A DNA stretch of 64,000 nt from Hippasteria phrygiana (GCA_037893225.1 JAZGUH010000123.1:2215001-2279000), one strand, 5' to 3'. Positions 9,840-20,817 are shown, counted from the first letter of the stretch. Numbers and translations are program-made. The notes: generated by a model not told the origin, from the letters alone.

Positions 9840-10143
9840 TGTAGACTATTATTCCAATTTGACTGGGGCTCCGAAGAATATTCTTTATTTGTTCAAATGG
9901 TTTCAAACGTAGTCTTGTTTGTACTTTGTAGTATTTGTTCCCTCCCTAGATCGTCCCTCCCTTTCAAGTGAGCCCCACTGAGTAATTCTGAACCCTGATT
10001 AAGTCAATTACGTGCGAATTTGGGCCGAAAACTTTCACCAAACACCATGTTTTGTCATGCAAGGCGGCGGAAAAGCACGCCCTCTTGCGACTGCAGAAAA
10101 ATGAAGAGCGCCCTCTCGCAAGGCAGGTAGCGCAGCTGCAACA
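9840..10143 (-). repeat. BEL/Pao 5' LTR
   Basis: This is identical to 3033-3336. It is the promoter-bearing LTR of the minus-strand element, so any antisense promoter activity would point at the ATOX1-like gene, which begins at 10200. Confidence 0.93.
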
Positions 10144-10199
10144 CTGCGTGTAGCTAATTTTTGTTCAAAGAAAGAAGTGAAACGGGGGACAAAATAAGC

Positions 10200-12180
10200 A
10201 TGATTGCGAGAGTGTTGGCCCCGTTAGCTGTCCTAGGTGTGATATTATTGGTTCCTGTGCTGTGCCAAGATGTTTATCTGGTGAGTATATAACTTTATAA
10301 GCCGGTAACTCGGTACTGTAGTTGAGGTAAAATTGTGGGAAAGATTTTACGTTGGGCCTGTTTGTTTTACCATATGGAGGAAGGCCTTTCATATGTTTCA
10401 CACAGATCGGGAGGTAATCCAGAGCCGGACGAAAACAAACAGAATCGCGAATCCCTCTCGCTATGAGATAATTTGTACTACACGACATGTCGTCTGCTTC
10501 AGATTTTGTAAGGTTATTTTTATGACAAACTATCAAGTATTTCTGGAAAAGTAAATAAATCGTACATAGCTTTAATTTTAAAGAGCACCTATCTAACAGA
10601 ATTCCACTTTCGTCAATTCTTTACGTTTAGGATAGAATACATACTCACTTTACCGACTTAACATCGTTCAATGTCACAGCTGCACGTTTACTGTGAATAA
10701 AACCGACTTAAATGTCCGAGGTTTGAACGCGGCGGGCTCAAAAAATCAGAAAAAGAGACCGCGGCACTTAATATATTTTTATGCAAATGATATGTATGTG
10801 ACCCCAAAACGTCATTGAGTTAAACAACAACAGCTGGCTGGCCAGAAGCTTCAGGTCCTTGTTTCGCTTTCCACTGTTGATTTGAGAGAAATTCCACAAT
10901 TTATCTCAATCAGAATCGTCTCTTTTAAATTGAAACAACGGTACAAATACCAACGTCAAAATGACAACGCATGATGTATTGCAAAAATACAAATAACCCA
11001 CAACAAAAAATGTCTAGCTTGAAAATTCCAGCTCTCGGTCCACAGCTCATGACATGGTGAGATTCCCCATTCTCACCATGTCATGATCGATGAGCCTTAA
11101 CGTTAGACTTGGAGCAGGAATTTTCAAGCTAAATTTAGTCATGCTCATGAAAAATGTGATTGTTGGATTGTTGGGTTAAGTTAGAAACATAAACATTCAA
11201 AGCGGTTTGATAGACCACTAATTTTAGCTGAAGTTGGCATGTTTGGAAACAAAGCAACTGCAAATTTAACCAAATCTAAGGTGAAGTTGAACAAAAAACA
11301 TGTTTAGCATCCCCACCACTTCCTTTTTGGGGGCTGCCTGTATTTTGGCCTTTGAGTGTGGGGAGAGCTTTTATTATACTAATACTAGGCACATAAACCT
11401 CAAGTCTTTGAGGTTGATATAATTGTGTGTAATTGTAAGTGTCAAAATTTTTTATTTTGTTGTCAACAGAAACATGTTTTCCGTGTGGAGATGTTAAATG
11501 ACGATTGCTCTGGTGCTGTGTCAAGGGAACTGAACAGACTCGGAGGTAGGGAATGAAGAAGTTTGGAAGGCATGGATGCAATCACTCACAGTATGCATAG
11601 ACACGCCCCTCAAGCAAATCTTATGTGTCTATATTAGATCACAGTTGTAGGTGTAAGCAGCTGTGTGGAATTTTGTTTGTAGCAAATATTTGCATTTGCA
11701 TTGAATTAAAGTCAGTGTGATCGGGCATTGTTTCAACAATAATGGCCAATTATAGATAATTTTTGAGTTTGTAGCATTTCAAAGATTACCATTCTTTACC
11801 AGTTGAACTAAAAATATGAAAACTTGCTGAATACAGCCATGTTGGAGCCTGTAACCCCATCTGGCCGGCCGTTATTAATGGGGTGCTGGCCGGTATGCCA
11901 AGACGTGTAATGCAAACAATAGGCAGTGGATTGAGTACGTGCAGGCAGTCTTTTTTTAAACCATGGCCATGGCTGTCATCCTTATACAAGAGGTTGAAAG
12001 ATACCCTTCAAGATTCCTCATTTGTTACGTATGCTTTTACCAACAGATAAAGTGTCAAACTTTGACATCGATATGGACAAGCAGAAAGTGACCGTCATGT
12101 CAACACTGTCCTCCGATGAGCTACTGAATATAATCCAGAAAGCTGGCAAGAAGACATCCTACATTGGGTTGGGAAACTGA
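10200..12180 (+). CDS. ATOX1-like copper-chaperone-fold protein with signal peptide (copy A)
   Basis: The exons are 10200-10280, 11470-11545 and 12047-12180, each with GT/AG borders and matching phases (0, then 1), giving 96 aa. Residues 28-96 align well with human ATOX1: KHVFRVEM, then DDCSGAVSRELNRLGG, and a C-terminal KKTSYIGLGN end. Two things differ from the family. Exon 1 encodes a hydrophobic N-terminus (MIARVLAPLAVLGVILLVPV, then LCQDVYL) that looks like a secretory signal or anchor. The MxCxxC metal site is M35-L-N37-D-D-C40, so the first Cys is Asn. ATOX1 normally carries Cu(I) in the cytosol to P-type ATPases; here I infer a secretory-pathway protein with weak or no Cu binding. A fresh BEL/Pao element ends 51 bp before the ATG and may have cut off the promoter. 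The only coding difference from copy B that I saw is Asn in place of Lys in exon 3. Confidence 0.85.
11015..11131. mobile_element. Short inverted-repeat element in ATOX1-like intron 1 (copy A)
   Basis: The ends tagcttgaaaattcc and ggaattttcaagcta are inverted. An inner pair, catgacatggtgagat / tctcaccatgtcatg, extends the hairpin. It is noncoding and would fold into a long stem. Copy B has it at 37220-37336. Confidence 0.65.
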
Positions 12181-12441
12181 AGAGGAGTTTCTGCTTTAGT
12201 TCAAAACTCACAGAATGGGATTATGGCACTACTCAATAATGACATCTTACATTTCTTTAGAAATCAACAAAACTAGCTGGCCTAATTTCATTTCATTTCA
12301 TATTGGTTTATTGATCCATTCTCACAGTTAAAACTGAATTATAATGGATTTACATAATAAAAATTACAATTAAAGATAAATTAAACTATTAAAAAAGGCA
12401 CAGTACAAAACACAATATTATATATTATTATTTAAACCACA

Positions 12442-13518
12442 TTATTGCTCCATGTTGTGTAATTTAATTAAGTATGGTATTGCACTGTCCTGCATTCGTT
12501 TTGTTTTACATCGGATTTCGGGAATTTTTAAGTTGTTTCTTAAGACCCTAGTATTATTTTTGGGTGGAATGAACTGTTTAAATTGATTTGTTCTCTCTGA
12601 TGTTTTTTTATAAAAAGCCACACACAACGATTTTCTTCGATCAGTTAAAGATTGTAAATTACAATTAGTTAAAACATCATCGTAAGTTGTATAATTTGAC
12701 CCCAATATTATTTTAAGGGATCTCTTCTGTACTCGTTCAATATGAGTTATCTGTTGTTTAGTCAGTGCCCCATTCCACACTGGAGCAGCGTATTCAGTAA
12801 TTGGTCTGATAAAACATGTATAAATCGTCATAAGGTCATGAGATGGAAGACCGTGACATTTAAGCACACGTAACATGTGAATCTTACTATTAGCCCGTTT
12901 AACTATGTTATCAACATTTCTATCCCACTTCAAATCATTTTGAATAATTACTCCTAACACTTTCATTTGAGTCACTGTTACAAGGTTATGAGCACCAATA
13001 GAAAATGTTTGACAAATGGGTGGATTTCGCAAAAAACTAACATTCATGTGGAGGCATTTGGATGGATTAAGTTTCATTAGATTTTGGTCGCACCATCCAA
13101 CAAGACTGTCTATTGAATTTTGAATATTTGACGGTTGTGAGAAATTTCTGCATTCTACTATTGACAGATCATCAACGTATTTATAAGTAGAAATATTATT
13201 ACCATCAAGCTTAACATCATTAATCATCGCTAAAAATATAATTGGGCCTAATTTAGTTCCTTGTGGAACACCTGAATATAAAGTCGACCAATCAGAACAT
13301 GTTGAATGGTATCGAACACATTGTTGGCGAGCACTCAAAAAATCAATAATCCAAGGGATAATAGAGAGGCGAACATCCAAGTCAATGAGCTTTGTGATAG
13401 CCAGGGTATGATCAATTCTATCAAATGCTTTGGCAAAGTCGGTAACAATTACAGTGGATTTCGGTTTATCCCCATGTTCATACAACAAATGTAACATATT
13501 TATTAAATAGTGATTTGT
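12442..13518 (-). pseudogene. Non-LTR ORF2, RT catalytic core to C-terminus (copy A)
   Basis: This resumes the RT after the insertion with HYLINMLHLLYEHG. It has the catalytic Asp in VTDFAKAFDRIDH, the SGVPQGTKLGPIIF block and the YVDD box (TYKYVDDLSIV). The C-terminal part (PVWNGALTKQQITHIERVQ) is typical of CR1/L2-group RTs. It is intact for about 350 codons in both copies. Confidence 0.87.
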
Positions 13519-13521
13519 AGA

Positions 13522-14633
13522 TCATATGAATTTGTTGTGTTCACTTAAGCTCAAACCTCTGTGCGGGGCCCATTTCCGGGCGAAAATCCGAGTTAAATGA
13601 CCCTTTTTTTCGACGTTTCGAGTCATAGTTTGATAACCATGCGGTCTTTTTCACCGGGTTAAACGGTTCTATACGATTTAACTCTTTGTCGTTCTCGTGA
13701 TATATATACATATATTTTATCTTGAAAAAAATCCACGTACTTTCGGCTTTGAAAATGTAAACTTTTCATCATTTTTCTGTGTAAACGCACCGATTGAGCG
13801 CCCTCGCGTCGACTCTTTTGACTGTAACTCCTTACTGGAGTATCGAATCGTACGGGGTTAAACGGAATCGAATAGCTTAGATCCTCCTCTTTCCTTACAT
13901 GTAAAACCTGTTATGATTGGTTGAAAAATACCTACGTACTTTTCACAAAGAAAAAAGTGGCCAATGACAACTTTTGATCGATAAGGCATTGTTCGAGACT
14001 TACATCGATCTACCATTGCTTACCACGCGTTACATGATCTTGGACTCTGCTCATCACCCGTTTTACAAGACAGATTTTCTTCGATTTTACTGTAACTAAG
14101 ACATTTAAAAACTATCCATTTGTGAATCAGTTATCTGGGATTAAAACTGTGTTCTTTTGAGGAGTTAATTTCATTTTGAAATAATGTAAATTTGGAACTG
14201 AATACTGTTCATTCAAGGCAGCTACAGAAATTATGTGATGCAAAGAACGTACACTTGTTTATTGGGCCGTACCATTTTGTATGTGGGGACTATATATATG
14301 CATGTACACCCACATACGTATGTCTTTTCCAAAATAATTGAGATTATGTGTTGTTTAGAAAATGTAACAATTACTAAACTTAACTATATCTTTGTTTCCT
14401 ACTTGCAGCTATAAATCAGTGCCTGTGTTTATGCATGCCCTCGTGCAAACATGTTTTGTTTTACCCATTTTGTGAATGGAGTGTGCCGGGCCACATTTCA
14501 GGGCCGAACGCGCAGCTACACAGGGCCAGCGTTAATTCAATTTAATAACCCTAGACCTCTGTGGTATACTCTACGCGCGAGATTTAAACTGTGAAATTAA
14601 GTGAACAAAAGTGGGGTTAACAAATTCATATGA
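13522..14633. mobile_element. 1.1-kb non-autonomous DNA element inside the RT gene (copy A)
   Basis: The outer inverted repeats are perfect over 15 bp: tcatatgaatttgtt (13522-13536) and aacaaattcatatga (14619-14633). Looser inner matches follow, such as gttcacttaa and acctctgtg. It has no coding frame. It splits the RT exactly between QFGNRK and the HYLINML block. The end is itself palindromic (TCATATGA), so the target duplication cannot be read with certainty. The copy-B counterpart is at 39727-40838. Confidence 0.75.
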
Positions 14634-15683
14634 GGAATTTTCTGTTACCAAATTGACATGGATCCAATTTTGGTGCGATATCTTGTAATACCCATTGTGC
14701 AATAAAACCTTCCGCAATCTTTGCAAAATGATTGGTAAGAGAAATTGGTCTCAATTTCTCAACTGAAGGGGGATTAGTCTTCGGAACAGGGATCACAATA
14801 GCTTTTTTCCAGTCATTCGGAACTCTTCCTTGTTGAAATGATAAATTAATTATATCAGTGAGTGGCGTTGCCAGTTCAATGGAATATTCCCGAATGAAAC
14901 GGGCAGTTATGTTATCAGGACCACCAGAGCATGTTAAACGGATTCCCGTCAAAGCCTTATGAACAGTCCACGGTGCTAAAATTGGACAAGGTATTTCCGT
15001 TGGTAAGTATGCAGGTAGCTTATTCATGTCGATTGGTTCCAAATCCTCAGCTACTGACAAAAAACGATTATTAATATTTGATGCAATTGCGAACTCGTCA
15101 CAAGGACTAATTCCAGGAATATTAATCGGATGACGTTGTTTTCGATCACCAGTAATGCTTCGTATTTGGCGAAACCATGCTGATGGATTACTTTGTTTAA
15201 GTCTTTGGACACGTAAAGCATAGAACTGCTTCTTAGCTGTGGCTATTGCAACTATGACCATGTTTTTCAATCGTCTCCACGCTGTCATATCATTACGATG
15301 AAATGCTGCTTGTCGAGACCGAATCAAGCTTTTGACTCGAGTAGACATCCACGGTTTATCAGTTGGATGAAGTTTAGTTTTACGAATTGGGAAAAACTCA
15401 TCAATAGCTTTTTGCAGAGTCTGAATAAACAAATCATATTTTTGATTAATATCCGTGAGGTTGGTAATTACTGACCAATCGAAATGACTGAGCCATCTCC
15501 CACATGAACGTATAGTGCTATCTTGCATCGGACGTGTAATTCGAAGCTGGGTGGCCTTTGTACTAGTCTGACGAATCCGTGGGAACCATAAAACAACATT
15601 ATGGTCGGACAATCCTAATGCTTTGAACTTACCGGTAATGATCTGTATAAATTCCAGGTCAATCCAGTCAGTTAGCAGTTTAA
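14634..15683 (-). pseudogene. Non-LTR ORF2, endonuclease end to RT block 2 (copy A)
   Basis: The open frame starts inside the apurinic endonuclease (SDHNV motif) and covers the linker and the first RT blocks (NDWKKAIVIPVPKTNPPS, LRPISLTNHFAKIAEGFI). It ends at QFGNRK, where the DNA insertion begins; after that it runs into a stop in the inserted sequence. The missing N-terminus is the usual 5' truncation of these elements. Confidence 0.85.
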
Positions 15684-15724
15684 TTCATTTCACATTTCTT
15701 TAGGCTTAGCCATTAGTCGTGTGT

Positions 15725-15847
15725 TATAGAGTACCGAAGTCTGACGTCAGTTGCCGCGGCAATGGTTCCAAACACCTGCAGTTTAGAATGTATTCTGGTT
15801 CCAAACATTGCATTGATTGACGTACGTCATCACTTCGGTACTCTATA
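15725..15847. mobile_element. MITE with TATAGAGTACCGAAG ends (copy A)
   Basis: The ends tatagagtaccgaagt and acttcggtactctata are inverted, with tgacgtca-like sequence just inside. In copy B it is seven bases longer; the first clear indel between the duplicate copies lies here. A related core (tttaccgaagtctgacgtca) lies in the 23298-23416 element. Confidence 0.75.
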
Positions 15848-16043
15848 GAGTTCCATATATATCCACATGACTCAGTTCTCACCATCAACAATGCACATTT
15901 GTACATGTAATGACCATTCCTAGTACTCAGAAAGCAATACACCTGCTATAGTTGTTAGTTCTTGTCGTTCAACTAAATGTTGTTCTATGCATTAAATCCT
16001 GCATGTGTGTAGAATTGAGCTCCACATGTCCATTTGTGTATGT

Positions 16044-16458
16044 GTTGGGTGCGATCAGTGGATCTATGCAATTGTGTGATATTGCAGTTCAATCTCTCAA
16101 ATCATCGTTCAAGCAAGTGTCGATTGATCACACAAGCATCGGACTGTCACATAGGGCACAGTGTGCATCATCTACCAGTCGCGTAGGGAACTTACGCGAT
16201 TGGCGGTCATGCAAGTTCTGCCCGCTGCGATCTTTCATTCCTGTTACTCTGCGATTGACCAGTTGCGCGAACCCATTCCTGCACGATTTAGTCATATCAT
16301 GCAACTTTTGCTGTGCAATTGGTAAGTGGCACACAATCTGCCTTGTGTAATCAGCCAATTTTCAAGTTGCCCAATTGATCGATGCTTGTGCAAATGATTG
16401 ATTGTGTGATGGCACTGTGCCATCGCCTGATCATGCAGATCCACTGATCATGCCCAAC
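16044..16458. mobile_element. MITE with GTTGGGYRYGATCAGTGGAT ends (copy A)
   Basis: The 22-bp inverted ends differ at two positions (left gttgggtgcgatcagtggat, right complement gttgggcatgatcagtggat). The interior is full of gatc, attgg and cgattg words. The copy-B version is 42254-42668. Diverged relatives without both ends lie at about 19950-20175 and 55590-55815. Confidence 0.7.
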
Positions 16459-16545
16459 ATATATTGCATGTTAATTTTGGCATAGATGGGTCTTTACTAG
16501 ACAGGGAAACGTCTTTGGATGACAGTATCTTGGGCTATAAGTATA

Positions 16546-16707
16546 CAAATAATGAATGTTTGTGAGTGCGATGGTAAGAATAATTTCATGAGGTGACAGA
16601 TGCAATGTTCCATTCCACGAGGCAAAGCCGAGTGGAATGGAAAATTACATCTGTCACCGAATGAAATTATTCTTTCCATTGCAAGAATGTGAAACATTCA
16701 TTATTTG
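16546..16707. mobile_element. 162-bp hairpin element (copy A)
   Basis: This is a near-complete inverted repeat: caaataatgaatgttt at the left and aaacattcattatttg at the right, with inner arms gaataatttcat / atgaaattattc, ggtgacagatg / catctgtcacc and ccattcca / tggaatgg. The loop is about 15 bp. The copy-B version is 42756-42917. Confidence 0.7.
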
Positions 16708-17800
16708 TTTTATACAACACCTGAATAAATCTTTGTCATCTGATTGGTCAGAGCGCGACTGTGTGACCGGGCAATGGAAGTTCTATTCACTGTAGAATAG
16801 AACTTCAATTTTTGCAATGCAGCCGTGCCATGTGTTGGGACAAATAATTTGCATGTGATCAAAGATCCACCAATCAGACGGAGAGGATTTATAAAGGTGT
16901 TCTATAATATAACCTTTTTTTTATGACACCGGTCCATTCCCCACCCCTTTTACTGGTGAACAGTATTAATCTATTCATTATGTTGATTTTGTTAGTACTG
17001 CAATAAAATATGTCACTTTGACACTAACTTTTAAAACCATTTCTGAAGTAGATAAATATATATTCTACTGTTCATCTAAACTTAATTAATAAAGTAAATA
17101 ACCAAATTGGAAATCTGGTAAATGTTGGATTGTGCTTTGTCTGAAAAGTTGCTTATATTTTAAAACGATACACAATTATGTTTACCAAACAGAATCTCTA
17201 AGTGAATTGAATTTTGTTTATCATATATGATATTTAAAAGTTAATTTAATAATGGCATCAAATTTTCTCATGAATATTAATGGTCACCTGCTTTTTGACA
17301 GCATGCATGCATAATCGAGGGTGCTACGCAATACTGGCTTTCAAGTTGCTATAAAGTGTAATAAGATGTTAATCTTTGAAAGATGATTATGCATATCAAA
17401 TCTCACAGAGGATTTTCTCATGGTCTGATTATTATTGTCATTTCAGGGTCTTTATTTCTAAATAAATTCAATGAAGTGAAACAAAAATGAAAACAGACTT
17501 CATTTTGCATTCCTTTAAACAAGTAGTAAATACACTGAATATTTTGACATTCTAGGAAATCTGAGTTTCTGTTATGCACCTGACTGTGGGCTGAATGGTT
17601 AGAGGCAAGGGAGAACATTACAAAAATTAATGTTTCTCTGGCTCATGTCACTGTTAAAAAGATGCCATACAAACAATTGGAGATTATACATTTTGAATTG
17701 TGGGTCATTGAACAATCCAGGTAACCCCTGTTCTCCACCACATGCAGCCATTAAGCCCATGCATCTCCACACTTTTTTTTTTAGCTCAAGGTTGATTTTC

Positions 17801-18037
17801 ATAGAGGAATCCCACAACGACGAGTTTAGCGCCGATCTGCGCACTTCCGCGTTTGAAAACGAGGATCTCCATGTCACAGTAAACAACTTTATGCTGATCG
17901 TGCGCCTGCGCTGCCTTTTATGGCCTGATTAATTCATGCATGAATGAATGTGCTGAAAAGCGTTGTTTTGTTTGCCACTGACATTCTCGCTTTCAACCCG
18001 GAAGTGCGCAGAAGGGGCTAATGTGAAATTCCTCTAT
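17801..18037. mobile_element. MITE with ATAGAGGAAT ends (copy A)
   Basis: The ends atagaggaatcccac and gtgaaattcctctat are inverted. The inner sequences (gcgcacttccg...gaaaacga / tcgctttcaaccc...gaagtgcgcag) also pair. The family has two further copies here: 44138-44374 (copy B) and 51374-51608 in the opposite orientation. Confidence 0.8.
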
Positions 18038-18330
18038 TGTAATGGTACTTGAGATTTGTGGTTTATGATTGGATTGGGTTGGGTGGTTTTTTTCAGTTGT
18101 GGTTAACTGCAATAGCCATTCAGATCCACCATAGAAAATTCGTAAATGGTCCCGATTCTCAAATGGTTGTCACGCATTGATTTATTTGTGTACCGTTGTC
18201 TCAAGCTCTGGCGGTACGGTACACGGTACACGGGTAGGCCTACGCGGTCCATACAGTTGGCACTGCTCAAACTTTTACATTTTTTTCTCGCACTATAAAG
18301 AGCTGTAAACGTGAACACATTGTAAAGAAA

Positions 18331-18360
18331 ATGGCCTCCAACGAGTCAAGCTCCAGTAGT
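18331..18360 (+). pseudogene. ZMAT2: Orphan ZMAT2 exon 1 (copy A)
   Basis: ATG plus nine codons ([10 protein letters not shown]) are followed directly by a consensus donor, gtaagt. Sequence and flanks match the functional ZMAT2 exon 1 at 44661-44690. Copy A ends inside intron 1 at 20523, so no downstream ZMAT2 exon is attached. If its promoter works, transcripts would read into the sequence between the two copies. Confidence 0.8.
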
Positions 18361-18467
18361 GTAAGTTGAGAAGACCTAAAGTGACCTAAAACTGTGAAAG
18401 TTGTGAACTGGCGCGACGGGAGACTGCGCTGCGCAGCACGCCTGGCATGCCTGCGATCGCTTATTTT

Positions 18468-18919
18468 AATAAAGCTTTTCGACATTCTCAATGCATTGTA
18501 TGTGGGTATGGAGGCCAAACAAACAGAACTGTGAAACAGTCCAAATATTAATTGATTTTATGCTAAATATCTGTCATGAGTTGAGACTGAGAGATACTCT
18601 TTTCACATGTCTTTGCATGGAACATAAGGAAAATAATAACCAGAAAAATCAATTTTAAATGGCAATAAAAATAAAGAAATAATTGAGGAATCCCTCTCAC
18701 TCTCAGTGTACCAGTTACTGATGAATGTAACTCTCTGGAATTGTAACAGCTAATAACATTATTAGCCAATCAGAAGAGGATTTTTGCAACCATGACAACC
18801 AACATGTGACCAATGCGACCAATCACGTCCATCCTAATGTGCTTGCTCTTCTAATGCCAGTAAGGGCTGATGCAAGTTCCCATGGCCATGATGCTTTGAG
18901 AATGTCGAAAGGGTTTATT
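18468..18919. mobile_element. MITE with AATAAANCTTTTCGACATTC ends (copy A)
   Basis: The left end reads aataaagcttttcgacattc and the right end gaatgtcgaaagggtttatt. Copies are also at 44798-45193 (copy B, with internal deletions) and, inverted, at 53938-54396. It is noncoding and lies in the intron following the ZMAT2 first exon in both duplicate copies. Confidence 0.8.
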
Positions 18920-19202
18920 AAACTAACTCGCCTGTTCCGGCGATTGTGTAACCATTCCTCCATGGTGTAGTGTAGGGCCCCCTCATCAGTTTTGATCAAA
19001 TTAGAGTCAAGGGTATTTTTTCTCATTCCAAAATTCTTTTTCAACCTAAACCAGACTTCACTTAATACTAGTATTGACATCTTTTTTTTTGTAATTTGAA
19101 CAGTTTATAAATTATTGCAGTAGAAAATACAATTTTTCTTATGGGGCTTTGCATTTAATACCGCAGAACTAGATGCCATGCGAATCACGCAGTTTTGCGT
19201 GT

Positions 19203-19589
19203 GGAAAGATTTTACTTTAATACCCCCACTAAAATCGGTCAAGAACAGCAAAAACTTGGAAAATAACCAACCCTCCTAGATAACAACTGTCTAAACATGT
19301 GGCACAACCTGTTATATCAAGATTTATTTCAGCAAAATCTGTAAAAAATTAGGAAGAAATCTAAATGTATGTGAACACTTTATACATGGTGCAAACTGCC
19401 AAGAACTTCCAACACAGAAAACACAAACTTTCTTCCCCTATATTGCACTAAAATGTCCCAACAAAATTCTTAAAATTAAAGGTTGTACCACATGTTTAGA
19501 CAGTTGTTATCAAGGAGGGTTGGTTATTTTCCAAGATTTTGCTGTTCTTGACCGATTTTAGTGGGGGGGTATTAAAGTAACATCTTTCC
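19203..19589. mobile_element. Long-TIR MITE, arms of about 110 bp (copy A)
   Basis: The left arm, from ggaaagattttactttaata to catgtggcacaacc, is repeated inverted on the right, from ggttgtaccacatg to ctttcc, with a few mismatches. The spacer of about 160 bp is unpaired. Copy B: 45477-45846. Transcription across it would give a long stem. Confidence 0.8.
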
Positions 19590-19949
19590 GTTCCCCGACC
19601 TGATAATTCCCTGACGTCTATAAATTGCTCTGTTTTGTCTAAAGTATGGTCATGGAACCAGACTACTAGAATATAATTTTTTCTCTCTATGCAAACGACA
19701 GTTTTTGCACCATCGATGCACACAAAACCTTAAACAGGTAAGTGTTGCAGTATTTGCCAGCACCCTGTAAAATACTAACCCCCAAATCCATTTATTATTG
19801 AAAATTACAGCAAATGGTGTGTACTACCTTTAAGGCCTTATCAACTCCCCCCAAAAAGTTTGTAGTGGCATCTACATGGGCTATTATTGTGGAAGCAAGA
19901 CTACGCATGTGCGAATTGTTAATCGGTAGTTGAATAGAAGACCACCTGT

Positions 19950-20175
19950 ATATTATTGGGCGTGATTGGTGGATCTGCATTAACTCCCCATCTATTCTAT
20001 CATTTGAGCAAGCGTCAGTTCATGTCGGTTGATCACACAAGCATCTGTCGATCGTGCAAACTGCTTGATCATGCAAACATCGGTCGATTGCTCAAGACGG
20101 AGTTTGCACCGTCTACCGATCACACAGGGAACTTTGCGCGATCGACCAATCGCTGTCCAACCGTGCAAGCAATTA
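19950..20175. repeat. Diverged GATC/CGATTG-rich repeat (copy A)
   Basis: The start, attgggcgtgattggtggat, resembles the end of the 16044-16458 MITE. The interior again consists of words such as gatcacacaagcatc and tcgatcgtgcaaac. No right inverted end was found, so it is a truncated relative. The copy-B version is near 46196-46395, with a 20-bp deletion. Confidence 0.55.
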
Positions 20176-20523
20176 AAACCTGTTCCATTTAATTGCTTAT
20201 AATAATACAGGAAATACCTATAATTTTTTGTTAAAATTTAGCTCATGACTGTAAGATTTGTCATCTAACTGGCAAACCTCACTTGTCATGAGCCTAGAGC
20301 CTTAAAATTGAATGAACACAACCAGGAATTAATTTTAGAGGCCAAAAACCGTGATAAATTTTTAAAATTTGCCACAAAATTGGAATTGTAGTAGGATGTA
20401 ATTCCTACATGCAGTTATACAATGCTACTACTGTGCATGTGCGAACCAATGTAGCAATATGGCCACTAAAATTTAATTGTTTCTTTTTCTGGAATTTTTT
20501 ACAGAATATTTGTAAGGTGACCC

Positions 20524-20690
20524 AGAGCCGGACGAAACAAAAAACAGGATCGCGAATCCTTTAGGGCGCCCTGTTGCATGCTGGGAGAATTTGTACTACG
20601 TGACAAATGTCGTCTGCTTCAGATTTTGTAAGCAGAAGGGTAAACTATCTAGTATTTTTAGAAGAAAAAAATACGCCGTACATGGCTTTA
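20524..20690 (+). repeat. Diverged copy of ATOX1-like intron 1 sequence at the duplication edge
   Basis: agagccggacgaaa, tcgcgaatcc, ttgtactac and gtcgtctgcttcagattttg occur here in the same order as at about 10423-10510 (and 36628-36715) in intron 1 of the ATOX1-like gene. It begins exactly where copy A stops matching copy B. Confidence 0.65.
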
Positions 20691-20817
20691 ATAACAAAAA
20701 TACACTGTAAAATAATTATGACTAAATACACTCACAAAAGCTCATTAAATGCTTCAAATCTACGAAAAAATACACACTTTCTCTCTGTCCGTCTCGCACG
20801 TCGCCATCTTGGATATT

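Larger units (their letters stand above)
3033..10143 (-). mobile_element. Complete BEL/Pao LTR retrotransposon
   Basis: Two 304-bp direct LTRs, identical by eye, start TG and end CA (3033-3336 and 9840-10143). They enclose a single 6.3-kb polyprotein frame on the minus strand. The element is flanked by the 5-bp target duplication CTGCG (3028-3032 and 10144-10148). The empty target is preserved in copy B at 36349-36353. The primer-binding site and a G-rich polypurine-like tract sit where expected. Identical LTRs and an open frame indicate a very recent insertion that may still be competent. It lies 51 bp upstream of the ATOX1-like start codon, in the opposite orientation. No envelope-like frame is visible. 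Confidence 0.95.
12284..15683 (-). mobile_element. CR1/L2-like non-LTR retrotransposon, 5'-truncated and interrupted (copy A)
   Basis: The minus-strand reverse-transcriptase frame is in two parts, 14634-15683 and 12442-13518, split by a 1.1-kb DNA element at 13522-14633. The 5' end starts within the endonuclease (LTDWIDLEFIQ and GLSDHNVVLW near 15600-15675). The 3' end at 12284-12300 is a short tandem TGAAA-type tail, as in CR1/L2 elements. It lies just downstream of the ATOX1-like stop codon and is present in both duplicate copies, so it predates the duplication. Confidence 0.85.
1..20523. repeat. Segmental duplication, copy A (continues past the left edge)
   Basis: Position 1 corresponds to 33318, and the two copies stay in direct alignment to 20523/46741. 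After that A reads ...gtgaccc agagccgg and B reads ...gtgaccc taacacctg. Copy A contains one extra 7.1-kb BEL/Pao insertion with its target duplication. Up to about 15,820 I see only a handful of substitutions and few indels; from there to 20,523 there are dozens of substitutions and many indels. The segment includes a complete ATOX1-like gene and exon 1 of ZMAT2. It could be a real duplication or two haplotypes placed in series by the assembler. Confidence 0.93.
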
